Part shown: in pieces, positions 36,538 to 46,726 of the stretch
How the letters are laid out: each line of letters begins with the position of its first letter
Numbering within the stretch: position 1 is the stretch's first letter
DNA from: Cellvibrio sp. pealriver
Lineage (GTDB): Bacteria > Pseudomonadota > Gammaproteobacteria > Pseudomonadales > Cellvibrionaceae
DNA length: 64,000 nt
Direction of reading: 5' to 3'
Assembly (NCBI RefSeq): GCF_001183545.1
Contig: NZ_KQ236688.1
Location: forward strand, 2,571,149 to 2,635,148
Notes under the pieces: generated by a model
The model's input: the letters and a program-made list of their open reading frames with translations, nothing else
Databases searched by the model: none
Told to the model about the DNA's origin: nothing
Program-made: the position numbers and the translations under genes

Positions 36538-39500
36538 ATGACCATCGCAGAACCTTTTATTAAACGACCCGTCGCGTCATCGCTGGTGGCGATCGGGATT
36601 GTATTGCTCGGGCTTTTATCCTGGCGCATGTTGCCCGTCGCCCCACTGCCGCAGGTGGATTTTCCGGCGGTACAGATTTTTGCTGCCCTGCCCGGTGCCA
36701 GCCCTGAAAGCATGGCCTCCACCGTTGCAACGCCGCTGGAGCGTGCGCTTGGCAGTATTCCCGGGGTAACGGCGATCAACTCCAACTCGACCCAAGGCTC
36801 TACGTTTATCTGGGTCGAGTTTACCCTTGACCGCGATTTGGATTCCGCCGCGCGCGATGTGCAAGCCGCACTCAATGCCGCTCGCGGCCAATTGCCAGCC
36901 GGTATGCCCGGCAACCCGAGCTATCGCAAAGTCAGCCCATCGCAAGCACCGATTATGGCGCTGGCACTGAGCTCACCCAACTTATCGCCCAGCGCGCTTT
37001 ACGATGCCGCCTCGACCATCCTTGCGCAAAAACTGGCGCAGATTAAAGGCGTGGGGCAAGTGGGGATCGACGGGGCATCATTGCCCGCCGTACGTATCCA
37101 GCTGAACCCCAATATGCTTTCCAGCTACGGCATCGCGCTGGATGAAGTGCGCAATGCCATCAGCAACGCCAACGTGCAGCGCCCGCTGGGCATACTGGAA
37201 GAAGATGATTCGCGCTGGCAGGTGTACACCAGCGAAACCCTGCGCACTGCCGCGGATTACCAGAATCTGGTGATCCGCTACGGCGATGCAGGCCCAGTGC
37301 GCCTGCGCGATGTGGCCACCGTGAGCGATTCGGTGGAAAACCGCTATACCGACGGCTTCCACAACCACAGCTCTGCCGTGACACTGACGGTAAGCCGCCA
37401 AACGGGCGCTAATATTGTCGAGACCATCGATGCCATCAACGCGCAACTGCCCACATTGCGCGCGCTGATGCCCGGCGATACCCAACTAAAAGTGGTGATG
37501 GACCGCTCGCCCGGCATCCGCGCCACCCTTAAAGAAGCGCAGATCACACTCGCGGTCGCGGTGTTATTGGTGGTCGGCGTGGTGTTCCTGTTTTTGCGCA
37601 GCGCCCAGAGTGCGCTGATCCCGACGCTTGCGATTCCGGTGGCGATTATCGGTGCGTTTTCGGTGATGTACCTGTGGGGCTTCTCGCTCAATAACCTGTC
37701 GCTCATGGCCTTGATCGTCGCTGCCGGATTGGTCGTTGACGATGCCATCGTGGTGCTGGAAAACATCAAACGCCATATCGAAAAAGGCATGCCGCCGTTT
37801 CAGGCCGCCATTCAGGGCGCGCGCGAAGTCGGTTTTACCCTACTGGCGATGAACGTGACGCTGGTGGTGATTTTTGTCTCCATCCTGCTGATGGGCGGCG
37901 TGGTAGAAAAACTGTTCCGCGAATTCTCCATCACCCTTGCGGCGGCCATGCTGATTTCGCTGGTGATCTCGCTCAGCCTCACCCCGGCGCTGTGCGGCCA
38001 ACTGCTCAAAGCAGAGCCCAAAAATGCAGCGCAGAAAGAACCACAGCCAGGCATTTTTGATGACATCAAACAAGGTTATGCCGTCGCGCTGGATTGGGCG
38101 CTGCGCCACAGCCGCATTGTGATGCTGATTCTCGCAGCGGTGATCGGCATCAATATTTACCTGTACATCGCCATTCCCAAAACCATGCTGCCCGAGCAAG
38201 ACACCGGCCAAATGACCGGTTGGATACGCGGCGATGACGGTTTTTCGTTCCAGTTGATGCAGCCCAAAATCCAGGAATTCCGCAAAGTGCTGTTGGCCGA
38301 CCCCGCCGTTGAAGACGTATTCGGCGCAAGCGGTGGCGGCAACGGGGTCAGTAATGCGTGGATGCGCATCAGCCTCAAGCCCATGGCAGAACGCGGGGTA
38401 TCGGTGATGGAAGTGACCGACCGCATCCGCCGCGAGATCCCGACCATTCCCGGCGCCATGCTCATGGTGGGGCCAGATCAGGATATTCGCCTCAGTTCGC
38501 CGTTCAGCCGCAGCCAGCATGAAGTGATGATGTTGTCGGACGATATCCGCTTGCTGTACAAGTGGGCGGCCAAACTGACCACCGCGATGGAAGGCATGAA
38601 AGAGCTCACCGAAATTGACGGCGTGCGCGAGGAAGGCACCCAGCAAATCAACCTCACCATTGATCGTGAAACCGCGCAGCGCTTGGGTGTGGACATGACT
38701 ACCGTCGCCAGTCTGCTGAATAACTCCTTCTCGCAGCGGCAAGTCTCCACCATGTATGAGGAGATGAACCAATATCGCGTGGTGATGGAACTGGAGCCCG
38801 GCTACACCGCCACGCCGGAAGTGCTGAACCAATTGCAAGTCATCACCCGCGATGGCAAGCGCGTGCCGCTCTCAACCTTCTCCAGCTTCGATTACGGTCT
38901 GGCCGAAGACCGCGTGCGCCACAGCAACCAGTTTGTGTCGGAAAGTATTGGCTATGGCTTGGCGGAAGGTGTGACGGCGGAGCAGGCGCGCATCGCGATT
39001 GAAGCCAAAGTCGCTGAATTGATGATGCCTAAAGAAGTCTACCTCGCCCCTTCAGGCAGCAGTCGCCCCGGTTGGGGGCCAAGCGTGCCGGGTATGGCGC
39101 AAAACCCTGCGGTATTAATAGCCTGCGTACTGCTCGCGGTCTATTTAATTTTGGGGATTTTGTACGAGAGCACTATCCACCCGCTCACCATTTTGTCCAC
39201 CCTGCCTTCGGCGGGAATCGGTGCCCTGCTCGCACTCTGGCTGACCGATACACCGTTTAGCTTGATTGCGATGCTCGGGTTATTTTTGCTGATCGGGATA
39301 GTGATGAAAAACGCGATCCTGATGATCGACTTTGCGCTGGAGCTGGAGCGCAACGAAGGGCTTTCCTCACGCGATTCCATTTATCAAGCGGCGATGATCC
39401 GCCTGCGCCCCATCCTCATGACCAACCTCGCGGGTCTGCTTGGCGCAGTGCCGCTGATCCTCGGTTTCAATGAGGGGTCAGAGCTGCGTACACCGCTTGG

Positions 39501-39633
39501 AATTACCATTATCGGCGGCTTGGCCGTCAGCCAATTCCTCACCTTATTCACCACGCCGGTGGTGTATTTGTATATGGAAAAGGTGCGCAATTGGGGGCTG
39601 CAGAAAACAGGCTCACAGGCGGCAGCCCACTGA
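36538..39633 (+). CDS. mdtC: RND multidrug efflux pump subunit (MdtC type)
   Basis: A 1031-residue HAE1-family transporter, clearly a paralogue of the preceding gene. It shares the N-terminal TIAEPFIKRPVASSL, the periplasmic porter domains and the helix-4 aspartates in GLVVDDAIVVLENIKRH. A second six-helix block follows residue ~840. Two different RND subunits after one adaptor is the mdtABC/muxABC arrangement. The outer-membrane factor would have to be supplied from elsewhere. The hairpin at 39698-39741 probably ends the operon. Confidence 0.93.
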   Translation: MTIAEPFIKRPVASSLVAIGIVLLGLLSWRMLPVAPLPQVDFPAVQIFAALPGASPESMASTVATPLERALGSIPGVTAINSNSTQGSTFIWVEFTLDRDLDSAARDVQAALNAARGQLPAGMPGNPSYRKVSPSQAPIMALALSSPNLSPSALYDAASTILAQKLAQIKGVGQVGIDGASLPAVRIQLNPNMLSSYGIALDEVRNAISNANVQRPLGILEEDDSRWQVYTSETLRTAADYQNLVIRYGDAGPVRLRDVATVSDSVENRYTDGFHNHSSAVTLTVSRQTGANIVETIDAINAQLPTLRALMPGDTQLKVVMDRSPGIRATLKEAQITLAVAVLLVVGVVFLFLRSAQSALIPTLAIPVAIIGAFSVMYLWGFSLNNLSLMALIVAAGLVVDDAIVVLENIKRHIEKGMPPFQAAIQGAREVGFTLLAMNVTLVVIFVSILLMGGVVEKLFREFSITLAAAMLISLVISLSLTPALCGQLLKAEPKNAAQKEPQPGIFDDIKQGYAVALDWALRHSRIVMLILAAVIGINIYLYIAIPKTMLPEQDTGQMTGWIRGDDGFSFQLMQPKIQEFRKVLLADPAVEDVFGASGGGNGVSNAWMRISLKPMAERGVSVMEVTDRIRREIPTIPGAMLMVGPDQDIRLSSPFSRSQHEVMMLSDDIRLLYKWAAKLTTAMEGMKELTEIDGVREEGTQQINLTIDRETAQRLGVDMTTVASLLNNSFSQRQVSTMYEEMNQYRVVMELEPGYTATPEVLNQLQVITRDGKRVPLSTFSSFDYGLAEDRVRHSNQFVSESIGYGLAEGVTAEQARIAIEAKVAELMMPKEVYLAPSGSSRPGWGPSVPGMAQNPAVLIACVLLAVYLILGILYESTIHPLTILSTLPSAGIGALLALWLTDTPFSLIAMLGLFLLIGIVMKNAILMIDFALELERNEGLSSRDSIYQAAMIRLRPILMTNLAGLLGAVPLILGFNEGSELRTPLGITIIGGLAVSQFLTLFTTPVVYLYMEKVRNWGLQKTGSQAAAH

Positions 39634-39955
39634 TATTCCAACCTACAACGCGCGCCAACCCAGAGTGCAGAGTATTTCAAAGCCAACCGCATTTAATACC
39701 GCCCGCATTGATGCCACGCATTCAGCATCAGTGCGGGCGGTTAACAATTATTTACCCCCTCCCGGCTTAAAGTCACAACGCAAACCAGACTAAAATTGTG
39801 GCTGCTGGTATACAAGCATGCAGAGCCAAACCATTATTCAACCACCACCCGCTCATGCCGTTCACCGTACCCGCAATTTTCTACTGAACCTGACACCTAG
39901 CTTGCACAGACAAGCACATATAAACCATAAGACCACCGTCAACAGAGAAAAGACC
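39634..39955 (+). other. 322-bp gap between mdtC and the GH2 gene
   Basis: Apart from the hairpin above I see no operator palindrome or RNA gene. The GH2 frame is open to an ATG at 39818, but the residues before 39956 (Pro/His/Thr-rich) do not look like a signal peptide and are probably untranslated. Confidence 0.5.
39698..39741 (+). terminator. Hairpin downstream of mdtC
   Basis: 17-bp arms (39698-39714 / 39725-39741) pair with a single G-T wobble around a 10-nt loop. There is no strong T run, so termination is inferred from its place. Confidence 0.55.
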
Positions 39956-41815
39956 ATGAAACTATTTTTGCTTGGCGCACTATTCAGTTGCGTCTGGTTT
40001 GCCCCGTTTGCGACAGCGGCGGAATCAACCCAAAACCCTGCCTTCCAAGCCTACACACGCGATGCGTTGTCATTAAATGGCGAATGGAAAATTATTGTCG
40101 ATCCTTACGAAAACGGGTATTACAACTATCGCTACGAACCCTTCGATCAACAAGAGAATCCATCGGTCAACGCGTTTTTCACCGACTCAAAACAAAAAAC
40201 GCCCTCGGATCTGATCGAATACGATTTTGATAAAGCCGATACCCTGCAAGTACCCGGCGATTGGAATACCCAAAACGAAAAACTCTATTACTACGAAGGC
40301 AGTGTGTGGTATCGCAAAAAATTCGATGCACCCAAAGCCAATAAAAGTGATCGCCAATTTATTTATTTTGCTGCCGTGAATTACCGCGCAGATGTATATC
40401 TGAACGGTAAAAAACTCGGCGTACACGTCGGTGGTTTTACGCCCTTCCATTACGAAGTGACCGGCAAACTTAAATCCAAAGACAACTCACTGATTATCAA
40501 AGTAGACAACAAACGTCACGCCGATGCCGTACCCACACTCAACACCGACTGGTGGAATTACGGCGGCATCACCCGTGAAGTAAAATTATTGAATGTGCCC
40601 GGTGTGTTTATCCGCGATTATAAAATCGCCCTCACATCGCTTGAGCAAAAAACGGTTTCCGGCTCTGTGTTGTTAGACGGCGCTAAAGGCGGTGAAAAAA
40701 TTCAGCTGCGCCTGCCTGAATTAAATATAAAACAAACACTAACGACCGATAAAAACGGCAACGCCACGTTTTCTTTCACAGTACCTGATGCACAACTCTG
40801 GTCGCCGGAAAATCCAAAACTCTATGCCGTACAAGTTACCAGCGGCAAAGACAAACTCACCGACACCATCGGTTTGCGTACCATCACCACCCAAGGCAAA
40901 CAATTATTGTTAAACGGAAAACCCTTGTTCTTGCGTGGCATTTCGGTACACGAAGAATATTCTGCTGAAGGCGGTGGTCGCGTTAAAAATGCCAAAGAAG
41001 CGCAAGCGTTATTAAATTGGGCAAAAGACCTGAACGCAAACTTTGTACGCCTCGCCCATTACCCGCATAACGAGGATATGGTGCGCCTTGCTGATCAAAT
41101 GGGCTTATTGGTGTGGTCAGAAATTCCGGTTTACTGGACGATTAATTGGAAAAATGAAGAGACCTATAAAAACGCAGAAGCACAATTAACCGCGATGATC
41201 GAGCGCGACAAAAACCGCGCAGCAGTGATCATTTGGTCACTCGCCAACGAAACGCCCGTATCAGATGTACGCAACCAATTCCTCGGCCGCCTCGCCAAAA
41301 CCGCACGCGCGCTGGATAACACACGTTTATTAAGCGCTGCTATGGAAAAACATTACCGCAGCGATAATCCCAACATCGCTGTTGTAGAAGACCCACTCGC
41401 AGACATAGTGGACATGGTGAGTTTCAACCAATACATCGGTTGGTACGATGGCCTGCCAGAAAAAGCAGACAAAGTGACATGGGAAATTAACTACGACAAA
41501 CCGGTATTCATCAGCGAATTCGGCGGCGGCGCGCGCTATGGCTATCATGGCGATGTAAATACCATTTTCACTGAAGAATTCCAGGAAAATCTCTACATCA
41601 AGAGTTTGGGCATGATCGACAAAATCGACGGCTACGTCGGCACCTCCCCCTGGATCCTCACCGACTTCCGCTCTCCCCGCCGCCTATTAGATGGCATTCA
41701 GGATGACTTCAACCGCAAAGGTGTTTTCTCCAATGAAGGCAAAAAGAAAAAAGCGTTTTTTGTATTGCAGAGTTATTACGAGAAGAAAGAGCAAGAAATG
41801 AAACAAAAGCAGTAG
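39956..41815 (+). CDS. Secreted GH2 glycoside hydrolase
   Basis: About 619 residues from the ATG at 39956, which begins a clear signal peptide (MKLFLLGALFSCVWFAPFAT, cleaved after TAA). The architecture is GH2: a jelly-roll sugar-binding domain (~25-215; NGEWKIIVDPYENGYYN), an immunoglobulin-like domain (~220-310) and a TIM barrel. The acid/base is Glu432 (IIWSLANE) and the nucleophile Glu521 (ISEFGG). The size and the HEEYSAEGG and DWWNYGGITREV segments are nearest beta-glucuronidase/beta-galactosidase-like members. Substrate cannot be fixed from sequence. It is a single-gene unit ended by the hairpin at 41825-41851. Confidence 0.88.
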   Translation: MKLFLLGALFSCVWFAPFATAAESTQNPAFQAYTRDALSLNGEWKIIVDPYENGYYNYRYEPFDQQENPSVNAFFTDSKQKTPSDLIEYDFDKADTLQVPGDWNTQNEKLYYYEGSVWYRKKFDAPKANKSDRQFIYFAAVNYRADVYLNGKKLGVHVGGFTPFHYEVTGKLKSKDNSLIIKVDNKRHADAVPTLNTDWWNYGGITREVKLLNVPGVFIRDYKIALTSLEQKTVSGSVLLDGAKGGEKIQLRLPELNIKQTLTTDKNGNATFSFTVPDAQLWSPENPKLYAVQVTSGKDKLTDTIGLRTITTQGKQLLLNGKPLFLRGISVHEEYSAEGGGRVKNAKEAQALLNWAKDLNANFVRLAHYPHNEDMVRLADQMGLLVWSEIPVYWTINWKNEETYKNAEAQLTAMIERDKNRAAVIIWSLANETPVSDVRNQFLGRLAKTARALDNTRLLSAAMEKHYRSDNPNIAVVEDPLADIVDMVSFNQYIGWYDGLPEKADKVTWEINYDKPVFISEFGGGARYGYHGDVNTIFTEEFQENLYIKSLGMIDKIDGYVGTSPWILTDFRSPRRLLDGIQDDFNRKGVFSNEGKKKKAFFVLQSYYEKKEQEMKQKQ

Positions 41816-41824
41816 ATAAAAATA

Positions 41825-41851
41825 AAAGCTCCCGGCAGCGCCGGGAGCTTT
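41825..41851. terminator. Terminator after the GH2 gene
   Basis: A 12-bp perfect stem (41825-41836 / 41840-41851) with a 3-nt loop, A-rich on the left and ending in ttt on the right. It is shared by the convergent GH2 gene and the 133-residue protein gene. Confidence 0.85.
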
Positions 41852-41899
41852 CATTAAATTTCAAAAAAACGTAATTCGAAATTGAAGTGATCAATAACG

Positions 41900-42301
41900 T
41901 TAGGAAGAAAGATCCTCTTCTTCATTTTTCTGCGGATTTTCGCAGTTAAGCGTTGCCCCTTTATTCTTTACTTGTCCTTCATAAAGAGTTCCAGCATAGC
42001 AATATCTTTTAACTTCACAGGAGGATGCAGATAGGCATAGATATATATCCATTTCACACCCTCTCGATATACCACAGCGACCATCATAAAAAATCAAAAG
42101 ATCTTCTGACCCATTTCCATCAACATCACGCCTCCCTATAATGACATCGTCTTTACTGATACTAAAATATGACTCATATTTTTTATTGGTATCACTTATC
42201 AGTTTATCAACAACCTCTCCCTCACTCAGCCCCTCTCCTGAGTAGCAAGGTAATGAAACCAAGACTGTTAATATAAAAATTTTTCTAAACCTGAACATCA
42301 T
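41900..42301 (-). CDS. Small exported protein paired with a lytic transglycosylase
   Basis: 133 residues (or 132 from the next Met). The N-terminus is a signal peptide (FRKIFILTVLVSLPCYSGEG). The mature part has an FG-GAP/EF-like DVDGNGSEDLLIF segment and six Cys that could form disulfides in the periplasm. The ATG overlaps the stop of the transglycosylase gene by one base (TAATG), which indicates strict coupling. The family is not recognised. A small periplasmic protein coupled to a peptidoglycan hydrolase is typical of an immunity or inhibitor protein; this is inference. Confidence 0.75.
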   Translation of the reverse strand: MMFRFRKIFILTVLVSLPCYSGEGLSEGEVVDKLISDTNKKYESYFSISKDDVIIGRRDVDGNGSEDLLIFYDGRCGISRGCEMDIYLCLSASSCEVKRYCYAGTLYEGQVKNKGATLNCENPQKNEEEDLSS

Positions 42302-43431
42302 TATTTAAACCTCAAAAAGTCGTGTGAATATTCTTTTGCCCAACCACCAATATCGCCTTCCAACCCCATAATAGTTGGCGTATACGAGCCCTTACAAAAG
42401 GTCATGCTACTATGGTTGTATGCAACCTTACCTTGATCCATATAGGGCTCTGCAACTTCTAACTGACTATAAACCTTTGCATAGCCTAAATTGTAAGATG
42501 CCAACGCAAACCTCCAGCCTTCAATATCATTGTTAGCGTAATTGCGAAATCGATCGAATTCTTTACGAAGCATTTTTGCTTGAGCCGGAATAGTTTTCGC
42601 AGGCACCAAACGCTCATCGATTGATTCATCAACTCTTAGCCCGTAGACCATAGCGGTACTTTCTGTAAATTGCCCTAACCCAACTGTAGTGCTTGCATCT
42701 ACATTATTGGTATTTCTTGCCTCATTATTAAACGTTGACTCTTTTCTAATTTTTGCTTTCAAAATTTCTGGCGGAACACCGTATTCTTTTGATGCCTTCC
42801 AGATTATTTCATCATAATCATCTTCATAGGGAGATCCAGACAGACTTTTACTTTTAACTTTCTTAGGATGAATTGCTTTACTTTCTGATGAAACAACCAC
42901 CGCTTTTGAGGTTACCATTACGGATTCTGGTTTTCTATTCGCAACAGAAAAAACCTCTTCAACTTTTTCTTGCGCAATCGCAAAAGGCGATTGCAGTAAT
43001 GACTCTGTAAATTCTAATGTCTGCAATCTATGCCATTGGTTAGCAATCAACATCAATTGATTTTTAATGGCGACAGATGCGCGCCAGTAGTAGTTAAGTG
43101 GATCAGTCCAAAAACCTTTGTGCGGGTGTTCGGAATCCTCTTGCCAGGTAAATGCAGCACAAAAAGGTTTTCCAGTGCGGCATACGTTGAAATAGAGGCC
43201 GCTGCCGATCAGGCGTTCTATTTTGTTGTTGGCATAATCGTGATTTCTTAACGAGCTGTAAGAACCAATTTCTGTGCGGATAAATTCCGGGAGGTTTTCG
43301 ATGCGCATCCACAAATGATTGGGGTTGTTCAGCATCTGCATAATATGGGTATGTGCAAACACAGGAGCCTCCACAAACGGAAGGTCTTCCCATGTCAGTT
43401 GGGCGCGGTGTTTGATTGCAAAAGTTTGCAT
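42301..43431 (-). CDS. Lytic transglycosylase-domain protein without signal peptide
   Basis: About 376 residues from the ATG at 43431, preceded by AAGGAG with 7-base spacing. The frame continues upstream to 43524 but lacks a better start. There is no signal peptide. The N-terminal ~150 residues are unrecognised (FVEAPVFAHTHIMQML, WTDPLNYYWRASV). A Ser/Lys-rich linker leads to a C-terminal SLT fold with catalytic Glu231 (AKIRKEST), VGLGQFTESTA and ALASYNLGYAKV, as in family 1 transglycosylases that cleave MurNAc-GlcNAc bonds. Lack of a signal and the coupled exported partner fit a secreted antibacterial effector, for example of a type VI system. No secretion genes are nearby. Confidence 0.85.
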   Translation of the reverse strand: MQTFAIKHRAQLTWEDLPFVEAPVFAHTHIMQMLNNPNHLWMRIENLPEFIRTEIGSYSSLRNHDYANNKIERLIGSGLYFNVCRTGKPFCAAFTWQEDSEHPHKGFWTDPLNYYWRASVAIKNQLMLIANQWHRLQTLEFTESLLQSPFAIAQEKVEEVFSVANRKPESVMVTSKAVVVSSESKAIHPKKVKSKSLSGSPYEDDYDEIIWKASKEYGVPPEILKAKIRKESTFNNEARNTNNVDASTTVGLGQFTESTAMVYGLRVDESIDERLVPAKTIPAQAKMLRKEFDRFRNYANNDIEGWRFALASYNLGYAKVYSQLEVAEPYMDQGKVAYNHSSMTFCKGSYTPTIMGLEGDIGGWAKEYSHDFLRFK

Positions 43432-43921
43432 GCGGTAACTCCTTGTAGCGGCGGAAAATTCGTCCATGCCCGAGGGCAACACGGTGACGGCGCACACCCT
43501 ATTGGGGTGAGGCGGGCAGGTCAATACAAGCGGTGTGGTAGATGGTGAAAGTGTGGATTAGCTAACAGATTGGCAAGTGCTGCATTTTGATGCACCAAAG
43601 ATGCAGGACTGCGCCGCGTCTAACGCCTCGCCTATTACCATTAGCGATTATTTTATTACAGCGTATTACAGCGCCTAATTTAACACCGACAAACCTGGTT
43701 ATTAAAACCCACGCCTAATTTACATATTGCGATAAAAATCTGTTTATTTATGGAGAAAAAACAGCAATTTTTATTGCGCTCAATCATTTTGATCTAACAA
43801 CAAAAATGCTCGTGCAAGAGAATGTTTAAGCACTTCGACAGGGTTGCTTTGCGCTGCTATATTTCTAGCGCTCAAGGTGCAACCGCACAGGAGAATTTTA
43901 CTGAAGGAATGGATCTGGATT
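43432..43921. other. 490-bp region between divergent genes
   Basis: It separates the transglycosylase gene and the GGDEF-EAL gene. It contains AT-rich promoter-like DNA, a doubled attacagcg (near 43655-43673) and a direct repeat cgcctaattta (43672-43682 and 43712-43722). No other coding region is supported. Confidence 0.5.
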
Positions 43922-46726
43922 ATGGCATCCAAAGTATTAAACGACAGCTCTGAATTTTATCACCGCGCATTGGAACAACTGCATCCACTGCGCGGCACCT
44001 CCTTGCCTGAATTAACGCCTTTGCAATTAGCAGAGCGTGAATTACAGGTTTATCGCCTTGCGTTGGATTTGCAACGTGCTGAACTGCAAAGCCTGCAACA
44101 AAAACTTGAAGAACTCAGCCTGCTCGAACGTCAGCAATTGGAAACATTGCGCACCAATACGCGCATTCTGGAGGCATCGCAAAGTATTGCCAAAGTAGGC
44201 GGCGTGGAAATGGATGTAGCGACGCGACGCATTTACTGGACCGCAGAAACCTATGCAATCCACGATACGACTCCCGCAGAATATACCCCCAGCCTGGATG
44301 AAGGCTTCTCTATGTATCCACCAGATTCACGCGAGCGCATTGCAAAAGCATTGCGACACGCAATGGAGACTGGCGAAGTATTTGATATTGAAATTGAAAA
44401 ATATACATTCAAAGGTCGAAAAATTGATATACGAACCACCTGCACTGCACACATGGAAAATGGAAAAGTCGTGCGGCTTACCGGTATTTATCAGGATATA
44501 AGCGAGCGCAAACAAGCAGAGCGACGGCACCAACATCAAAACCGTATTCTGGGAATGTTACTCGCCAAAGTTGAGCTGAACGAAATACTCACTGCGCTCG
44601 CTACCGATATTGAAATTCTATTGCCCGGAAGTTTTTGTAGCATCATGTTGTTGGATGCTGATGAAAAACATTTGCACGCGGCAGCATCGCATGGGTTGCC
44701 TGATTTTTTTATCGATGCCATTAATGGTTTGCCTGTCGGTGAAGGCATGGGCGTCTGTGGCAGCTCAGCTTATTTCGGCCACAGGGTTATTGTGGCTGAT
44801 GTACATACACACCCCTGGACTCAAGCCTTTAGCCATATAGCAAAACAAATCAATATAAATTCTTGCTGGTCGCAACCTATTTTTTCTGCACAAGGGAAAG
44901 TACTGGGCACTTTTGCGCTTTATCACAGCCACAACCGCAACCCATCAGATACAGAAATCCGCTTAATTGAAAGCGAGGCAAAGCTCACGTCAGTCGCCAT
45001 TGAACAATCCCTTGCAGAAGCGCGCTTGCACCTGGCAGCCAGTGTATTTACACATGCCAACGAAGGCATATTAATTACCGATGCCGCCGGAAATATTATT
45101 GAAACCAATGATATTTTTACCGACATCACGGGTTACTCGCGCGAAGAAGTGATCGGTAAAAACCCGAGCTTGTTGCAGTCGGGCTTTCACGATAAAGAAT
45201 TTTATGCTGCCATGTGGAAAGACTTGCTGCACACCGGCGACTGGCACGGCGAGATCTGGAACAAACGCAAAAACGGTGAAGTCTATGCAGCCTTGATGAC
45301 GATCAGTGCTGTGCATGATATTCACGGTGTTGCGCAAAATTATGTCAATTTATTTACCGACATTACACCACTGAAAGAACATCAACGGCAGCTCGAATAC
45401 ATCGCACATTACGATGCGCTCACAGGTCTGCCTAACCGCGTACTGCTCGCCGACCGTTTAAAGCAAGCGATCGCGCATTGCCACCGCAAGAACGGTTCAC
45501 TTGCAGTGGTCTATCTCGATCTGGATGGATTTAAAGCGGTCAACGATCAATACGGTCACGACATGGGTGATCAATTGCTGGTAAATATTGCGCACCGATT
45601 AAAAGAAGCATTGCGCGAAAGCGATACGCTTGCCCGTATAGGAGGCGATGAATTTGTTGTGGTGATGGCCGATCTGGAACGTCCGGACGATTACGAAGTG
45701 GTGTTGAACAGATTGTTACAGATCGCAGCAGAACCGATCATGCTCAATCAACAATTTTTGCGTGTATCCGCCAGTATTGGTGCCACTCTTTATCCACAGG
45801 ACAACGCCGATGCTGACCAGTTATTACGCCATGCCGACCAAGCTATGTATATCGCCAAGCAGGCAGGAAAAAACTGCTATCACTTGTTTGATGTGGCAAA
45901 AGATATTGCCAGCAAAAGCCAACGCGAAACCCTGGAGCATATTCGTGCGGCACTGGATAAAAAAGAATTTGTATTGTTTTACCAACCGAAAGTAAATATG
46001 CGCACCGGTGAAGTCATTGGCGCTGAAGCACTGGTGCGTTGGCAGCATCCGGAACGCGGGCTGTTATCACCCGCTACATTTTTACCGGTGATTGAGGACC
46101 ACCCACTCAGCATTGAACTGGGTGATTGGGTTATTAATGATGCGCTGCAACAAATTTCACGTTGGCGACTGATGGGGTTGCACATTCCTGTCAGTGTCAA
46201 TATCAGTGCAATGCAATTGCAACAAAGCAATTTTGCTGTGCGCCTTGCTGAACATTTATCCATGCACCCAGACGTGCCCGCTACTTTTCTGGAACTGGAA
46301 ATTGTTGAAACCAGTGCGTTAAAAGATATTGCAGAAGTAGCGGAATTAATGCGCGCGTGCCGCGCACTGGGTGTTAGTTTTGCAGTAGATGATTTTGGTA
46401 CAGGTTATTCATCACTCACTTACCTAAAGCGCTTACCTGCAGGTCTTTTAAAAATTGATCAGACGTTTATCCGCGATATGCTCGATGACCCGGATGATTT
46501 GGAAATCGTGAAAGCAGTTATCAGCCTTGCCAATGCGTTTCACCGCAAGGTTATCGCTGAAGGCGTTGAAACGATTGCGCACGGTGAATTGCTCATTCCA
46601 TTGGGTTGCGAACTAGCGCAAGGCTACGGTATTGCCCGCCCCATGCCCGCCGCAGAAATTCCTCATTGGGTCGCCACCTGGAAACCCGCCCCTGTCTGGA
46701 CAACACTTTACAGTCTCAATATTTAA
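43922..46726 (+). CDS. PAS-GAF-PAS-GGDEF-EAL c-di-GMP signalling protein
   Basis: About 934 residues from the ATG at 43922. The frame is open from 43844, and the start is not firmly decided. A Glu/Leu/Gln-rich coiled coil (~30-90) precedes a first PAS domain (~90-205), a GAF domain (~215-360; NINSCWSQPIFSAQGKVLGTF) and a second PAS domain (~365-495). The GGDEF domain has an intact GGDEF motif with an RESD inhibition site five residues before it. The EAL domain has EALVRW, DDFGTGYSSL and QGYGIARPMP intact. Both cyclase and phosphodiesterase active sites look functional. No membrane segment is seen. It overlaps the convergent antitoxin gene by 4 bases. Confidence 0.93.
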   Translation: MASKVLNDSSEFYHRALEQLHPLRGTSLPELTPLQLAERELQVYRLALDLQRAELQSLQQKLEELSLLERQQLETLRTNTRILEASQSIAKVGGVEMDVATRRIYWTAETYAIHDTTPAEYTPSLDEGFSMYPPDSRERIAKALRHAMETGEVFDIEIEKYTFKGRKIDIRTTCTAHMENGKVVRLTGIYQDISERKQAERRHQHQNRILGMLLAKVELNEILTALATDIEILLPGSFCSIMLLDADEKHLHAAASHGLPDFFIDAINGLPVGEGMGVCGSSAYFGHRVIVADVHTHPWTQAFSHIAKQININSCWSQPIFSAQGKVLGTFALYHSHNRNPSDTEIRLIESEAKLTSVAIEQSLAEARLHLAASVFTHANEGILITDAAGNIIETNDIFTDITGYSREEVIGKNPSLLQSGFHDKEFYAAMWKDLLHTGDWHGEIWNKRKNGEVYAALMTISAVHDIHGVAQNYVNLFTDITPLKEHQRQLEYIAHYDALTGLPNRVLLADRLKQAIAHCHRKNGSLAVVYLDLDGFKAVNDQYGHDMGDQLLVNIAHRLKEALRESDTLARIGGDEFVVVMADLERPDDYEVVLNRLLQIAAEPIMLNQQFLRVSASIGATLYPQDNADADQLLRHADQAMYIAKQAGKNCYHLFDVAKDIASKSQRETLEHIRAALDKKEFVLFYQPKVNMRTGEVIGAEALVRWQHPERGLLSPATFLPVIEDHPLSIELGDWVINDALQQISRWRLMGLHIPVSVNISAMQLQQSNFAVRLAEHLSMHPDVPATFLELEIVETSALKDIAEVAELMRACRALGVSFAVDDFGTGYSSLTYLKRLPAGLLKIDQTFIRDMLDDPDDLEIVKAVISLANAFHRKVIAEGVETIAHGELLIPLGCELAQGYGIARPMPAAEIPHWVATWKPAPVWTTLYSLNI

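Noticed and set aside
41900..43431. Prophage lysis module as an explanation for the transglycosylase
   Set aside because: No holin, spanin, capsid, tail or integrase genes surround it, and the partner has a signal peptide and Cys-rich mature part unlike phage lysis proteins.
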